Assembly: GCF_018760735.1 (NCBI RefSeq)
Contig: NZ_JAHHZN010000016.1
Span: forward strand, 32,695 to 96,694
Length of the DNA: 64,000 nt
From: Hymenobacter piscis
GTDB taxonomy: Bacteria; Bacteroidota; Bacteroidia; Cytophagales; Hymenobacteraceae
Reading direction: 5' to 3'
Position numbers and translations under genes: made by a program. The notes below the pieces were generated by a model, which saw nothing but the letters and a program-made list of their open reading frames with translations, searched no databases and was not told the DNA's origin. Below are positions 1-8,755 of the stretch, piece by piece. Each line of letters opens with the position of its first letter. Within the stretch, counting starts at the first letter, position 1.

Positions 1-1
1 A

Positions 2-3000
2 GCCGGCCTCTACAAAAGCACCCCTTACTACGACTCCTACCACCAGATGGAGGTGACTACCGAGCTGCTGACCTGGCCCGTGCTAACGCCCTACATCGAC
101 TTTTCCATTCTGACCGCCAAAAACCAGGTAACGGCCGATTTCGAGTCCAAGGAGTTTTACACCAATACCCGCTACCAGCAGGTGAAGGCCATCAACAAGC
201 TCCACCCGCTCCAGATGATTGTGGGCTACAGTGCCGAAAACGGCAATAAGCGCCTGTTTACGGTGCAGGACGTGGCCACGTCCCGCAAGCTCAAGCCCGA
301 CAACGTGCGCTCCCTGGCCGCCGGCCTGGCCCGTGACGGGTACGTATCCTGGTACCCCCAGAGCGACCAGATTGTAGTGCTGCCCAAGGCTTACCACTAC
401 GTGAACTCCTCCCGCGGCAAAAAGGACTACGACCATATCTCCATCAAGAGCCTCTCGCCCTCGGGCCACAACGCCACCCTCGACCTGACGACCAACGACC
501 TGATTGTGAGGGGTGTGGACCGCTTCAACTTCTCCGACGACTCCGTGACGGTGTTCGTGAAGCCGGATTCCAGCATCGTGCGCATCCAGAAAAACCGGGG
601 TGTGCTCTTCAACGGCACTGTGGTAGCCTCGGCTTTCGTGTTCAAGGGCAAGGAGTTCAAGTTCGACTACGACGGGTTCTACATTGATCTGGTCAAAATT
701 GACTCCATCATTGTGAAGGGCAAGGGCTCGAAGGGCTCGGTGATGAAGGCCCGCAAGGATGTGGACTGGACCCTGACCAACAAGAAGAAGAACTCGGCCG
801 GCCGCCTCTACATCAACGCGCCTAACAACAAATCGGGCCGCAAGAAGCTGGGCGCCTACCCCACCTTCGATGCCAGCACCGGGGCCTACGTGTACTTCGA
901 TAAGCCCGAAGTGCTCGGCGGGGCTTACGACACGACCATGTACTTTGATATTCCGCCCTTTAAGCTGGATTCGCTCAACAACAAGAACCGGGCGGCCGTG
1001 GGCTTCAAGGGCAAATTCGTGTCGGGGGGCATTATGCCCAGCTTCGATACCAAGCTCAGCATGCAGGACGATGGCTCCCTGGGCTTCGTCTACAACGTGC
1101 CCAAGGCGGGCTTCCCGCTCTACGGGGGCAAGGGCACGCTCTACAATAAGGTGAGCATGAGCAACCGCGGCCTGCAGGGCATCGGCAACATCAAGTACCT
1201 GACCGGCGACTTCCAGAGCGACCAGTTCATCTTCTACAAAGACTCCGTAGTGACGGTGGGTAAAACGGCCACCATTCTGCCCGGTCCGCTCAAGGGCACC
1301 GAGTTTGCCAAGGTGAATTTCCTGCCCGGCTACCAGATGAAGTGGGCCGTGCGCCAGGATTCGATGTACCTGACTACCCAGGACAAGGGCGAGAGTTTCC
1401 GGATTTACGACGTGGCCTACGGCTTCAAGGGCACGCTCACCTACACGCCCGGCGGTCTGCTGGGGCGCGGCGCCATGGACGGCCCCCAGTCGTTTATCCG
1501 CTCCAACGACTTCGTGTTCAAGCCCACCCAGTTTACGGGCCGGCGCTCCACGTTCAACGTGAAGTCGGCGGAGGTGAACAAGCCGGCTCTCACGGCCAAC
1601 AACGTGAACTTCACCTACGACCTGAAGGGCGGCAGCACCGAATTCGCCCGCGAATCGGACGATACCAAGTCCAGCATCGACCTGCCCTACTCCGACTACC
1701 GCACCACGCTTTCGGGCGGTAAGTGGGACTTCAAGAAGAAGCTGGTGCAGCTGCGCGTGGCAGCCGGGGCCGACTCCTCGCGCTCCTACTTCTACAGCAC
1801 CAAGCCCGAGCAGCAGGGCCTTAAATTCCAGGCTGCCAGCGGGCAGTACGACCTGAGCCGCTACCGGCTGGTGGCCGGCGGGGTGCCCCGCATTTCCTCG
1901 GCCGACGCCTGGATTGTGCCCGACTCGAACAAGGTGTACGTGCTGCCGAATGCCGAAATGCGGGCCTTCCAGAACGCCAGCATTGTGATGGACACCCTGC
2001 GCAAGTACCACAACCTCTACAAGGGCGAAATCCGCATTCTCTCGCGCACGGCTTTCAGCGGCAACGCGCTTTACAACTACAAAACCTCCGCCGACTCGTT
2101 TGCCATCAAGTTTGCCAACTTCCGCGTCGATTCCACGGCCCTGATTACGGCCCTGAACACCGGCGGCAAAAAGGGCGGCGGGCTGCTCAAGCGCGGCCCT
2201 GCGCCGGACGACCTGCCCGCCTCGCCGCCCACCCTGGCCGTGGCCAGCATTCAGGCCACCGACAAGTTCAACCTGGCCCCGCGCATTGCCTACCGGGGCG
2301 GCATTGCCATGAATTCCCAGAAAAAGGGCTTCACCTTCGACGGGCAGGCCAAAATGAACTTCGTGAAGACGGCCTCGGCCTCCGACTGGTTTGCCGTGCA
2401 GGACACCATCGACCCCCAGCGCATCCGCATCAAGCTCAACCAGCCCAAGTCTGAAGACGGCACGCCCATGCTCTCGGGCCTGTTCCTCTCGGAAGGCACG
2501 GGCAAGGTGTACCCGCTGTTTGTGGCCACCAAGCCCGGCGTGACCGACCAGAACCTGTTCACGGTGGACGGCACGCTCAGCTACGACCAGCGCAACCGCG
2601 TGTACGCCATCAGCCAGCACAACCCCTTCGACCCCGACGTGTACGAGGGCTCGGTGCTCACGCTCAAGGACTCGACCAGCGAGCTGAACTTCCGCGGCAA
2701 GTTCGAGCTCATCAACTCCAACAAGGATTACACCCTGCAGGCCGCCGGCCTGGGCTACGCCAAGCCCGACAGCGCCCTCTACGACCTCGATACCTTCCTG
2801 ACCTTCGACATCAACCTGCCCGAGAAGGCCATTGAAGCCATGGGCCAGGACCTGGCCACCAACGCCAAGGGCGCGCCCGAAGCCCTGACCGGCTCCCAGG
2901 CCCAGCTCTACAAAATGGGCGAGTTCATCGGCAGCAAGGCCGTGCAGGACTACAGCACCCGCAAGGGCAGCTACGTGCCCCTGCAGAAGGTGTCGGCCAA

Positions 3001-3748
3001 GTTCCTGCACACGCTGGTGCTGAGCCAGGTGAACCTGCGCTGGGACGAGAAGCTGCGGGCCTGGTACTCGGTGGGCAAGATTGGCCTCGTGAGCGTGGGC
3101 AAGAAGGACATCAACGCCCTGATTGACGGCTACATCGAAATCAAGAAGGAAAGCACCGGCGACGCCGTGGAAATTTACCTGGAAGCCGAGCCCCAGACCT
3201 GGTACTACCTCAAGTATTCCAACAACGTGCTGCTGACCAAAGCCCAGCACGGCTCCTACGACGAGATTGTGGGCCTCAAGGCCAAGGGCGACTACAACAC
3301 GGCCACCGAGTACGGCTTCTACCTCGGCGACGACCAGGAGGTGCAGCTCTTCCTTAACCACTTCCGCAAGGACTACCTCAAGGAAACCGGCAAGCGCAAA
3401 GTCAACAGCACCCAACCCCAGAGCACCGGCAACTTCGACTTCGATGAGGATACCAGCAAAAAGAAGAAGAAGAAAAAGAACGAGCCGGTAGACGAAGCCG
3501 CCCAGGACAACCCGCCCGCCGATGAGCCGGCCGAAGACACCGGCCGCAAAAAGAAGAAGAACAAGCAGGAGCCCATCGAAGATGCCCCCGCCGCCGATGC
3601 GCCCACCGAGGACACGGGCCGCAAAAAGAAGAAGAACAAGGACGAAGCCGTAGAGGCCGCTCCGCCCGCGGCCGATGAGCCGGCCGAGGAGCCCAAAAAG
3701 GACAAGAAGAAAAAGAAGAAAGCCGGCGACGACCCCTTCGGCGAGTAA
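2..3748 (+). CDS. Large conserved protein of unknown function, 5'-truncated, with lysine-rich C-terminal tail
   Basis: The reading frame is open from base 2, so the true start lies before the window; 1248 residues are visible. I do not recognise a named family. The body is beta-rich and repetitive in character, with many alternating hydrophobic and Asp/Lys/Tyr strands, as in large periplasmic or envelope-associated proteins of Cytophagales, but no signal sequence can be judged without the N-terminus. About the last 110 residues differ sharply: low-complexity Pro/Ala/Glu/Asp segments separated by lysine clusters, with the unit DTGRKKKKNK occurring twice and variants before and after it. The tail is probably disordered and highly charged. 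The gene stands alone and ends in a strong terminator 7 bases after the stop. A 1238-residue open frame on the opposite strand is a codon-bias shadow. Confidence 0.85.
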   Translation, partial: AGLYKSTPYYDSYHQMEVTTELLTWPVLTPYIDFSILTAKNQVTADFESKEFYTNTRYQQVKAINKLHPLQMIVGYSAENGNKRLFTVQDVATSRKLKPDNVRSLAAGLARDGYVSWYPQSDQIVVLPKAYHYVNSSRGKKDYDHISIKSLSPSGHNATLDLTTNDLIVRGVDRFNFSDDSVTVFVKPDSSIVRIQKNRGVLFNGTVVASAFVFKGKEFKFDYDGFYIDLVKIDSIIVKGKGSKGSVMKARKDVDWTLTNKKKNSAGRLYINAPNNKSGRKKLGAYPTFDASTGAYVYFDKPEVLGGAYDTTMYFDIPPFKLDSLNNKNRAAVGFKGKFVSGGIMPSFDTKLSMQDDGSLGFVYNVPKAGFPLYGGKGTLYNKVSMSNRGLQGIGNIKYLTGDFQSDQFIFYKDSVVTVGKTATILPGPLKGTEFAKVNFLPGYQMKWAVRQDSMYLTTQDKGESFRIYDVAYGFKGTLTYTPGGLLGRGAMDGPQSFIRSNDFVFKPTQFTGRRSTFNVKSAEVNKPALTANNVNFTYDLKGGSTEFARESDDTKSSIDLPYSDYRTTLSGGKWDFKKKLVQLRVAAGADSSRSYFYSTKPEQQGLKFQAASGQYDLSRYRLVAGGVPRISSADAWIVPDSNKVYVLPNAEMRAFQNASIVMDTLRKYHNLYKGEIRILSRTAFSGNALYNYKTSADSFAIKFANFRVDSTALITALNTGGKKGGGLLKRGPAPDDLPASPPTLAVASIQATDKFNLAPRIAYRGGIAMNSQKKGFTFDGQAKMNFVKTASASDWFAVQDTIDPQRIRIKLNQPKSEDGTPMLSGLFLSEGTGKVYPLFVATKPGVTDQNLFTVDGTLSYDQRNRVYAISQHNPFDPDVYEGSVLTLKDSTSELNFRGKFELINSNKDYTLQAAGLGYAKPDSALYDLDTFLTFDINLPEKAIEAMGQDLATNAKGAPEALTGSQAQLYKMGEFIGSKAVQDYSTRKGSYVPLQKVSAKFLHTLVLSQVNLRWDEKLRAWYSVGKIGLVSVGKKDINALIDGYIEIKKESTGDAVEIYLEAEPQTWYYLKYSNNVLLTKAQHGSYDEIVGLKAKGDYNTATEYGFYLGDDQEVQLFLNHFRKDYLKETGKRKVNSTQPQSTGNFDFDEDTSKKKKKKKNEPVDEAAQDNPPADEPAEDTGRKKKKNKQEPIEDAPAADAPTEDTGRKKKKNKDEAVEAAPPAADEPAEEPKKDKKKKKKAGDDPFGE

Positions 3749-3754
3749 CCCCCC

Positions 3755-3786
3755 AAAGACCCGGTAGCCCAGCTGCCGGGTCTTTT
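3755..3786 (+). terminator. Rho-independent terminator after the large 5' gene
   Basis: Stem AAAGACCCGG pairs with CCGGGTCTTT and is followed by a T run. It begins 7 bases after the stop codon at 3748. Confidence 0.85.
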
Positions 3787-3921
3787 TGCTGGTGCCCACC
3801 CCGCAACCCGGGTGACAACCATCATCCGGGCTACGGACGAAAGTCCGGGCCAGGGCCGCGCCACATTTCGCCGGAACCGTACCTTTACTTCCCTGACTGA
3901 ACTGCTACCCGCTCTCTTCCT

Positions 3922-4563
3922 ATGAACCTCCCCCTCGTGCTCGGCCTGCTGGTGGCCGCCTACCTCATTGGCTCCATCCCGACGGCCCTGTGGGTGGGGC
4001 GGGCGTTTTTCGGGCTCGATATCCGGGAGCACGGCTCCGGCAACTCCGGGGCCACCAACACGTTCCGGGTGCTGGGCAAAAAGCCGGGCTCCTTCGTGAT
4101 GGCCGTGGACGTGCTCAAGGGCTGGGTGGCCACCTCCCTGGCCTCGGTGATGCTTCAGCAGGGCGCCATTCTGCCCGAGCAGCTGCTGTACTACCAGCTG
4201 GCCTGCGGGGTGCTGGCCGTGGTGGGGCACATTTACCCCATCTGGGCGGGCTTCCGGGGTGGCAAAGGCGTGGCCACCATTCTGGGCGTGATGCTGGCCA
4301 TTGCCCCGGCCACGGTGGGCGTGTGCATTCTGGTGTTTATTGCGGTGCTGCTGGTGTCGCGCTACGTGTCGTTGAGCAGCATGACGGCCGGGGTAGTGTT
4401 TGCCCTGCTCCAGCTGCTGCCCCCGTTCCGGCCCGAGAACCAGCTGCTGCTGTGGTTCGGCTTCATGGTGGCCGGCCTGCTCATCTACACCCACCGCGCC
4501 AACATCCAGCGCCTGCGCGCCGGCACCGAAAGCCGCGTGCCCATGCCCTGGGATAAGAAGTAG
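3922..4563 (+). CDS. plsY: Glycerol-3-phosphate acyltransferase PlsY
   Basis: Membrane acyltransferase that moves an acyl group from acyl phosphate to sn-glycerol 3-phosphate, the first step of phospholipid synthesis in PlsX/PlsY organisms. The 213-residue length is usual. Family signatures are visible: GSIPTALW at the first helix, GSGNSGATN around residues 38-46 and GGKGVATI around 113-120, with hydrophobic helices between them. A -7-like TACCTTTA lies at 3880-3887, but I see no good -33 element. The next gene starts 5 bases after the stop, so the two are probably co-transcribed. plsX is not in the window. Confidence 0.95.
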   Translation: MNLPLVLGLLVAAYLIGSIPTALWVGRAFFGLDIREHGSGNSGATNTFRVLGKKPGSFVMAVDVLKGWVATSLASVMLQQGAILPEQLLYYQLACGVLAVVGHIYPIWAGFRGGKGVATILGVMLAIAPATVGVCILVFIAVLLVSRYVSLSSMTAGVVFALLQLLPPFRPENQLLLWFGFMVAGLLIYTHRANIQRLRAGTESRVPMPWDKK

Positions 4564-4568
4564 GTGAG

Positions 4569-5057
4569 ATGAGCTACCAATGTGCCTGTTGCGGCGAAAC
4601 GCACGAAGGATTGCCGGATATTGGTTCCGCAATGCCCTACATGATACACGACATCCCGGAAGATGAACGGCCGGGCCGGGTTGCGCTGACGGCAGATACA
4701 TGCATCCTGGATGATGAGTACTATTTCATCAGAGGTGTACTGGAAATTCCGGTGCATGAGCAGGAGCAAACCCTGGGCTTTGGCGTGTGGGTGAGTCAGA
4801 CAGCAGAACATTTCCATGCTTATCGTGAACAGCCTGATTCAACCAATATAGGGCCGTTTTTTGGCTGGTTCTGCACTGAAGTCAACGCATTTTCGCCCAC
4901 TATTCTACTGAAGTCAAAAGCGCACTTCATCGGAATCGGGCAGCGTCCGAGTATCGAGCTAGAACCTACTGACCATCCGCTGGCCGTAGCGCAGCGGGAG
5001 GGCATCAGCTTAGCCCGCGCCTGGGAAATAGTGCACGAGTACCTTCCGAAGGAATAA
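4569..5057 (+). CDS. DUF2199 domain protein
   Basis: 162 residues matching the DUF2199 pattern. An N-terminal CxxC-GxxHxGLP motif (CACCGETHEGLP) looks metal-binding, followed by the block FIRGVLEIP, the block GVWVS and a C-terminal ELEPTDHPLAVAQREGIS signature. Function of the family is unknown. The gene starts 5 bases after plsY on the same strand. It is visibly less GC-rich than its neighbours and uses more A/T-ending codons, which may reflect transfer or weak selection on codon use. There is no signal peptide, so it is probably cytoplasmic. Confidence 0.85.
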   Translation: MSYQCACCGETHEGLPDIGSAMPYMIHDIPEDERPGRVALTADTCILDDEYYFIRGVLEIPVHEQEQTLGFGVWVSQTAEHFHAYREQPDSTNIGPFFGWFCTEVNAFSPTILLKSKAHFIGIGQRPSIELEPTDHPLAVAQREGISLARAWEIVHEYLPKE

Positions 5058-5120
5058 GCTGCTTCTACCGCCCCGCCTTTCCTACCTTTACCCCCGCATT
5101 TCCAACCCAAACCACCCCGT

Positions 5121-6482
5121 ATGGCTTCCTACCTGCAAGACCACCAGGACCGTTTCCTGACCGAACTTATCGACTGGCTCCGCATCCCGTCGGTATCGGC
5201 CGACCCCAAGTTTCATGGCGACGTGCTGAAGGCCGCCGAGTACCTGAAGGCCCGTTTTGAGGAAGTGGGCCTGGATAACGTGGAGCTCTGCCCCACGGCC
5301 GGCAACCCCATCGTGTACGGCGAGAAAATCGTGGACGCGAGCCTGCCCACCGTGCTCGTGTACGGGCACTACGACGTGCAGCCCGCCGACCCCTACGAGC
5401 TCTGGGATTCGCCCCCCTTCGAGCCCGTTATCAAAGACGAGAAGATTTACGCCCGCGGCGCCTGCGACGATAAAGGCCAGGTGTACATGCACGTGAAGGC
5501 CCTGGAAGTGATGCAGCAGGACGGCGCCTTCCCCTGCAACATCAAGGTGATGATTGAGGGCGAGGAGGAAATCGGCTCCAACAACCTGGCCATCTTCGTG
5601 CGCGAAAACAAGGCGAAGCTGAAGGCCGACGTCATCCTGATTTCCGACACCGGCATGCTGGCCAACGATGCGCCCAGCATCGAGGTGGGGCTGCGCGGGC
5701 TGAGCTACCACGAGGTGGAAGTAACCGGCCCCAACCGCGACCTGCACTCGGGCCTCTACGGCGGCGCGGTGGCCAACCCCATCAACGTGCTCTGCAAGAT
5801 GATTGCCTCCCTGCACGACGAAAACAACCACATCACCATCCCCGAGTTCTACAACAACGTGGCCGTGCTCACGGAGGAGGAGCGCGCCGAACTGAACCGC
5901 GTGCCCCACTCCGACGACGAGTTCAAGCAGAGCATCGGCCTGCCCGACGTGTACGGCGAGCAGGGCTACACCACCGTGGAGCGCATCGGCATCCGGCCCA
6001 CGCTCGACGTGAACGGCATCTGGGGTGGCTACACCGGCGAGGGCGCCAAAACGGTAATTGCCTCTAAGGCCTACGCCAAAATCTCGATGCGCCTGGTGCC
6101 CAACCAGACCTCCGACGAAATCACGGCCCTGTTCCAGGAGCATTTCAACCGCATTGCGCCCAGCGGCGTGACGGTGAAGGTGAAGCCCCACCACGGCGGT
6201 GAGCCCGTGGTAACGCCCACCGATTCGGTGGCCTACAAAGCCGCCGCCGACGCCATGGAAACCACCTTCGGCAAGCGCCCCATCCCCACCCGCGGGGGCG
6301 GCTCCATCCCCATCGTGGCCATGTTCAAAACGGAGCTGGGCCTCGATACCGTGCTGCTCGGCTTCGGCCTCGACTCCGACGCCATCCACTCGCCCAACGA
6401 GCACTATGGCGTCTTCAACTTCCTGAAAGGCATCGAAACTATCCCGCACTTCTACCGCAACTACGCGGCAGCCATGAAGTAA
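5121..6482 (+). CDS. M20 family dipeptidase
   Basis: 453-residue zinc metallopeptidase of the M20 dipeptidase group (CNDP/PepV/DapE-like), probably cleaving dipeptides in the cytoplasm; there is no signal peptide. Metal and catalytic residues are in order: H83 and D85 in VYGHYDVQP, D116 in ARGACDDKGQ, the acidic GEEEIGS near 148, ISDTG near 177, and a C-terminal histidine in SDAIHSPNEH. HSGLYGGAV in the middle marks the dimerisation/lid domain of this clade. A -7-like TACCTTTA at 5083-5090 lies 30 bases before the ATG. It is convergent with the barrel genes and separated from them by a shared terminator. Confidence 0.93.
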   Translation: MASYLQDHQDRFLTELIDWLRIPSVSADPKFHGDVLKAAEYLKARFEEVGLDNVELCPTAGNPIVYGEKIVDASLPTVLVYGHYDVQPADPYELWDSPPFEPVIKDEKIYARGACDDKGQVYMHVKALEVMQQDGAFPCNIKVMIEGEEEIGSNNLAIFVRENKAKLKADVILISDTGMLANDAPSIEVGLRGLSYHEVEVTGPNRDLHSGLYGGAVANPINVLCKMIASLHDENNHITIPEFYNNVAVLTEEERAELNRVPHSDDEFKQSIGLPDVYGEQGYTTVERIGIRPTLDVNGIWGGYTGEGAKTVIASKAYAKISMRLVPNQTSDEITALFQEHFNRIAPSGVTVKVKPHHGGEPVVTPTDSVAYKAAADAMETTFGKRPIPTRGGGSIPIVAMFKTELGLDTVLLGFGLDSDAIHSPNEHYGVFNFLKGIETIPHFYRNYAAAMK

Positions 6483-6485
6483 CGA

Positions 6486-6499
6486 GTTGCCAGTTGCCA
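6486..6499. repeat. Two heptads (GTTGCCA) after the dipeptidase stop
   Basis: GTTGCCA occurs twice in direct tandem 3 bases after the stop codon. It is the shortest of a series of 7-bp-period tracts at gene ends in this window (see 27673, 44401, 48259, 52348, 55591). Confidence 0.5.
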
Positions 6500-6507
6500 G
6501 AGTAACA

Positions 6508-6544
6508 AAAGCGCCCCTTCCAAGCTGTTTGGAAGGGGCGCTTT
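6508..6544. terminator. Bidirectional terminator between convergent genes
   Basis: AAAGCGCCCCTTCC pairs with GGAAGGGGCGCTTT around a short loop, with A and T runs on the two sides. It serves both the dipeptidase (plus) and the frameshifted barrel gene (minus). Confidence 0.88.
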
Positions 6545-6547
6545 ACG

Positions 6548-7319
6548 TTAGGGCGTGCCGAGTTCCGGAGCGGTAGGATCCGGGGTGGGCGCAGACGGGC
6601 GACCGATGGCGCGGATAACAGAAGACGGCCCGGTATAGAAAAGAAACCGCCCACCTTTATAGAGCGCGACGGGCAGTTTCACGAACACTAAGCGGCCGGC
6701 ATTTACGGTGCCCCGGGCCAGCTGCCGGGGTTCGAACAGGTAGTTCAGGTAGAGTTGCAGGCTGCCATTACGGATCTGCCGCTGACCGGATCCGCTGATT
6801 TCACCGGGCCGGAATACATTGTGCAGCCCTCCCACGTAGCGCCAGCCCACCGACAGCCCCCCCCGGATCCTGGTAGCCAAAGCCCACCACGAAACTGACC
6901 TCGCGCGGGCGCACCGTCAGCTCATTGAGCCGGAAAACGGGCTGCAGGTTCGGCGACTCGTTCAGCAGCCAGCTGTACTGGGCGCCTGCTTCCACAAACA
7001 GATCCTGCTGGTGATACTGCAGCAGCAGGGGGGCATCCAGGTAAGTCAGGCGCCGGCCGATGGTAAAGCCGTACGCCGTGGCATTGTCGCCGCGCTGGGA
7101 GTAGAGCCCTTCGGCCTGCAGCGCCAAACCACCCGGCAGCGACAGGCGCGTCAGTACGCCCCCGTGTCCACCCAGGCGCAACGTGCTACCCTCGGCATCG
7201 GCCCCGATTCCGTTGGAAAAAGTAGCGCCTCCCTTCAGGCCCAGCAGCAGGCGCTGGCCGGCGGCAGGAACACTCAGGGCAATAAAAAGGATAGGTAATA
7301 ATCGGATAGCACGTGTCAT
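6548..7319 (-). pseudogene. PorT-like outer-membrane beta-barrel protein, interrupted by a frameshift
   Basis: Read from an ATG at 7319 this encodes a signal peptide (MTRAIRLLPILFIALSVPAAGQ) and a barrel of the PorT/OMP_b-brl_2 type: LGLKGGATFSNGIG, then YLDAPLLLQYHQQDLFVEAGAQYSWLL split over the family's usual strands. After GFGYQDP the frame breaks in a run of eight G (C8 at 6857-6864 on the plus strand). The other frame continues sensibly with LSVGWRYVGGLHN and ends at 6548. With seven G the gene would be one 256-residue frame. Either this is a real inactivating or phase-variable slip, or a homopolymer sequencing error. It is the third of three tandem paralogues here. The family is described as outer-membrane barrels whose individual roles are mostly unknown. 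Confidence 0.75.
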
Positions 7320-7375
7320 GAGTGGATGTGAGAAGGGAATAGCAATAGCGGATAACAACGCCCAGGGCGTGGTTT

Positions 7376-7963
7376 TTAGTTGAACGAATACGTCAGGTAT
7401 AGCTGGAAAACGCTGTTGCGCACGTCGTTCTGGATGGTAGAGCTGCCTACGGTGCGGGATTTTTCTACTTTGGTCAGCGCGCCGTTGTAGCGCAGCCCGA
7501 TGCCGGGGCCGGCCTTGCGCTGGTAGCCCAGCCCGAAAACGTAGCCCGCATCCACCGTATTGTAGCGCGACTTCACATCGGTGCTCACGGTACCTACTTT
7601 GTTGCGGGCCGCCACCAGGAAGCCCACCTGCGGGCCGGCCTCGAAGAACAGGCCGTCGGCATTCACGTGCAGCAGCAGGGGCACATCCACGTAGTCGAGG
7701 CGGGTGGTGCGGTCGGGGTTGGGCAGCTTGGCGCCCTTGCGCGAGTACAGCAGCTCGGGCTGGAAGGCCAGCATGCGGGTGAAACCGATATTGGCGAATA
7801 CGCCGGCCTGAAAACCCACCAGGCTCTGGTACGGGTCGGCCTGTTTGCCCACGAAGTTGGCGAGGGAAGCCCCGGCCTTGAGGCCCAGCGAAACGTCGCT
7901 CTGGGCCTGGGCGGTGACAGCGGTACCCAGCAGGCACGCAGCAGAAAAGAGTAACTTCTTCAT
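7376..7963 (-). CDS. PorT-like outer-membrane beta-barrel protein
   Basis: 195 residues with a clear signal peptide (MKKLLFSAACLLGTAVTAQAQ) and the small-barrel pattern of the PorT/OMP_b-brl_2 family: LGLKAGASLANF at the first strand, PELLYSRKGAKL, YVDVPLLLHV, FEAGPQVGFLV, GLRYNGALT, and an aromatic C-terminal strand ending LTYSFN, as expected for insertion by the BAM complex. It sits in the outer membrane; a specific function cannot be assigned. It lies 56 bases upstream of the frameshifted paralogue, same strand, so the two may share a transcript. The terminator upstream (8033-8069) separates it from the third paralogue. Confidence 0.88.
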   Translation of the reverse strand: MKKLLFSAACLLGTAVTAQAQSDVSLGLKAGASLANFVGKQADPYQSLVGFQAGVFANIGFTRMLAFQPELLYSRKGAKLPNPDRTTRLDYVDVPLLLHVNADGLFFEAGPQVGFLVAARNKVGTVSTDVKSRYNTVDAGYVFGLGYQRKAGPGIGLRYNGALTKVEKSRTVGSSTIQNDVRNSVFQLYLTYSFN

Positions 7964-8032
7964 AGAACAGGAAAACGGAATCGGAGGGCCGAAACTACGC
8001 CCAAAAGCCCAATGCGCTGGTAGCCGGAAAAC

Positions 8033-8069
8033 AAAACAGCCCCAATCCGTTCAGATTGAGGCTGTTTTT
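8033..8069 (-). terminator. Terminator of the 8087-8755 barrel gene
   Basis: AAAACAGCC...CAAT pairs with ATTG...GGCTGTTTT, with A/T runs on both sides. It lies 18 bases after the stop of the minus-strand gene. Confidence 0.75.
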
Positions 8070-8086
8070 AAAGCGTTGTGGTGGTC

Positions 8087-8755
8087 CTACCGGCCCGGCA
8101 GCAGGAAGCCCACCGAGGCCTGGAATACCTGGTTGCGGGCGTTGCGCACGTCGGAGTCGCCGGTGTAGCCGTCCTTGGCGAAATCAGTAAACGAGCCGTT
8201 GTAGCGGATGCCGATCATCAGCCCGTTGTTGGCCTGGTAGCCCAGCCCGGCCGCGTAGCCGATTTCGTTACGGTTCACGTTATCGAGGTTTTCAGTATTG
8301 TTGCGCTGTACGGCTGTGGCGCCATTAACGGAAAACTTGCTGTCGTCCTTTACCTTCAGCAGGTAGCTGTACTGCGGACCGGCTTCGAAGTAGAAGCCAT
8401 CGGCATTGACTTTGAGCAGCACCGGTACGTCGATGTAGTTGTAGGTCCGGTCGCCTTCGTACTTGAGCTTGTTGCCCCCGATGTTAAACTCGCTATCGGC
8501 GTACTGGAAGCCCTTCTGCGAAAACAATACCTCGGGCTGTACCGAGAGGAAGCCGTCACCGACGAGGCCGATGTTGAGCATGGCCCCGCCGTGGAAGCCG
8601 AACTTGTTTTCGTAGCGGTCCTCGTCGGTCAGGTCGCCGGAGAGGTTGGAGAGGTTACCACCGGCTTTGAGGCCGAAACGCACGCCCTGGGCTTTGGATT
8701 CGGTAACGGCAACGGTGGCCAGCAGGGCCGCAGCGGCCAAAAGAGACTTTTTCAT
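8087..8755 (-). CDS. PorT-like outer-membrane beta-barrel protein
   Basis: 222 residues from the ATG at 8755, chosen because it opens a signal peptide (MKKSLLAAAALLATVAVTESKAQ); an in-frame ATG at 8821 would add 22 non-hydrophobic residues before it. The barrel repeats the features of its two downstream neighbours: FGLKAGGNLSNLSG, PEVLFSQKGF, YIDVPVLLKVNADGFYFEAG, GIRYNGSFTDFA, and a C-terminal aromatic strand. Ile/Val-Asp-Val-Pro-Val-Leu-Leu is the family core motif. Three adjacent copies point to local duplication and divergence. It has its own terminator. Confidence 0.88.
   Translation of the reverse strand: MKKSLLAAAALLATVAVTESKAQGVRFGLKAGGNLSNLSGDLTDEDRYENKFGFHGGAMLNIGLVGDGFLSVQPEVLFSQKGFQYADSEFNIGGNKLKYEGDRTYNYIDVPVLLKVNADGFYFEAGPQYSYLLKVKDDSKFSVNGATAVQRNNTENLDNVNRNEIGYAAGLGYQANNGLMIGIRYNGSFTDFAKDGYTGDSDVRNARNQVFQASVGFLLPGR

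Noticed and set aside
83..3799. 1238-residue open frame antisense to the first gene
   Set aside because: High-GC codon bias keeps the opposite strand free of stops; its protein is a Val/Gly/Leu/His-rich shadow with no domain. The same holds for 17766-21077, 22819-26295, 14909-16771 and other long minus-strand frames.
4569..5057. DUF2199 gene as part of a mobile island
   Set aside because: Lower GC only; no integrase, repeats or attachment sites flank it.
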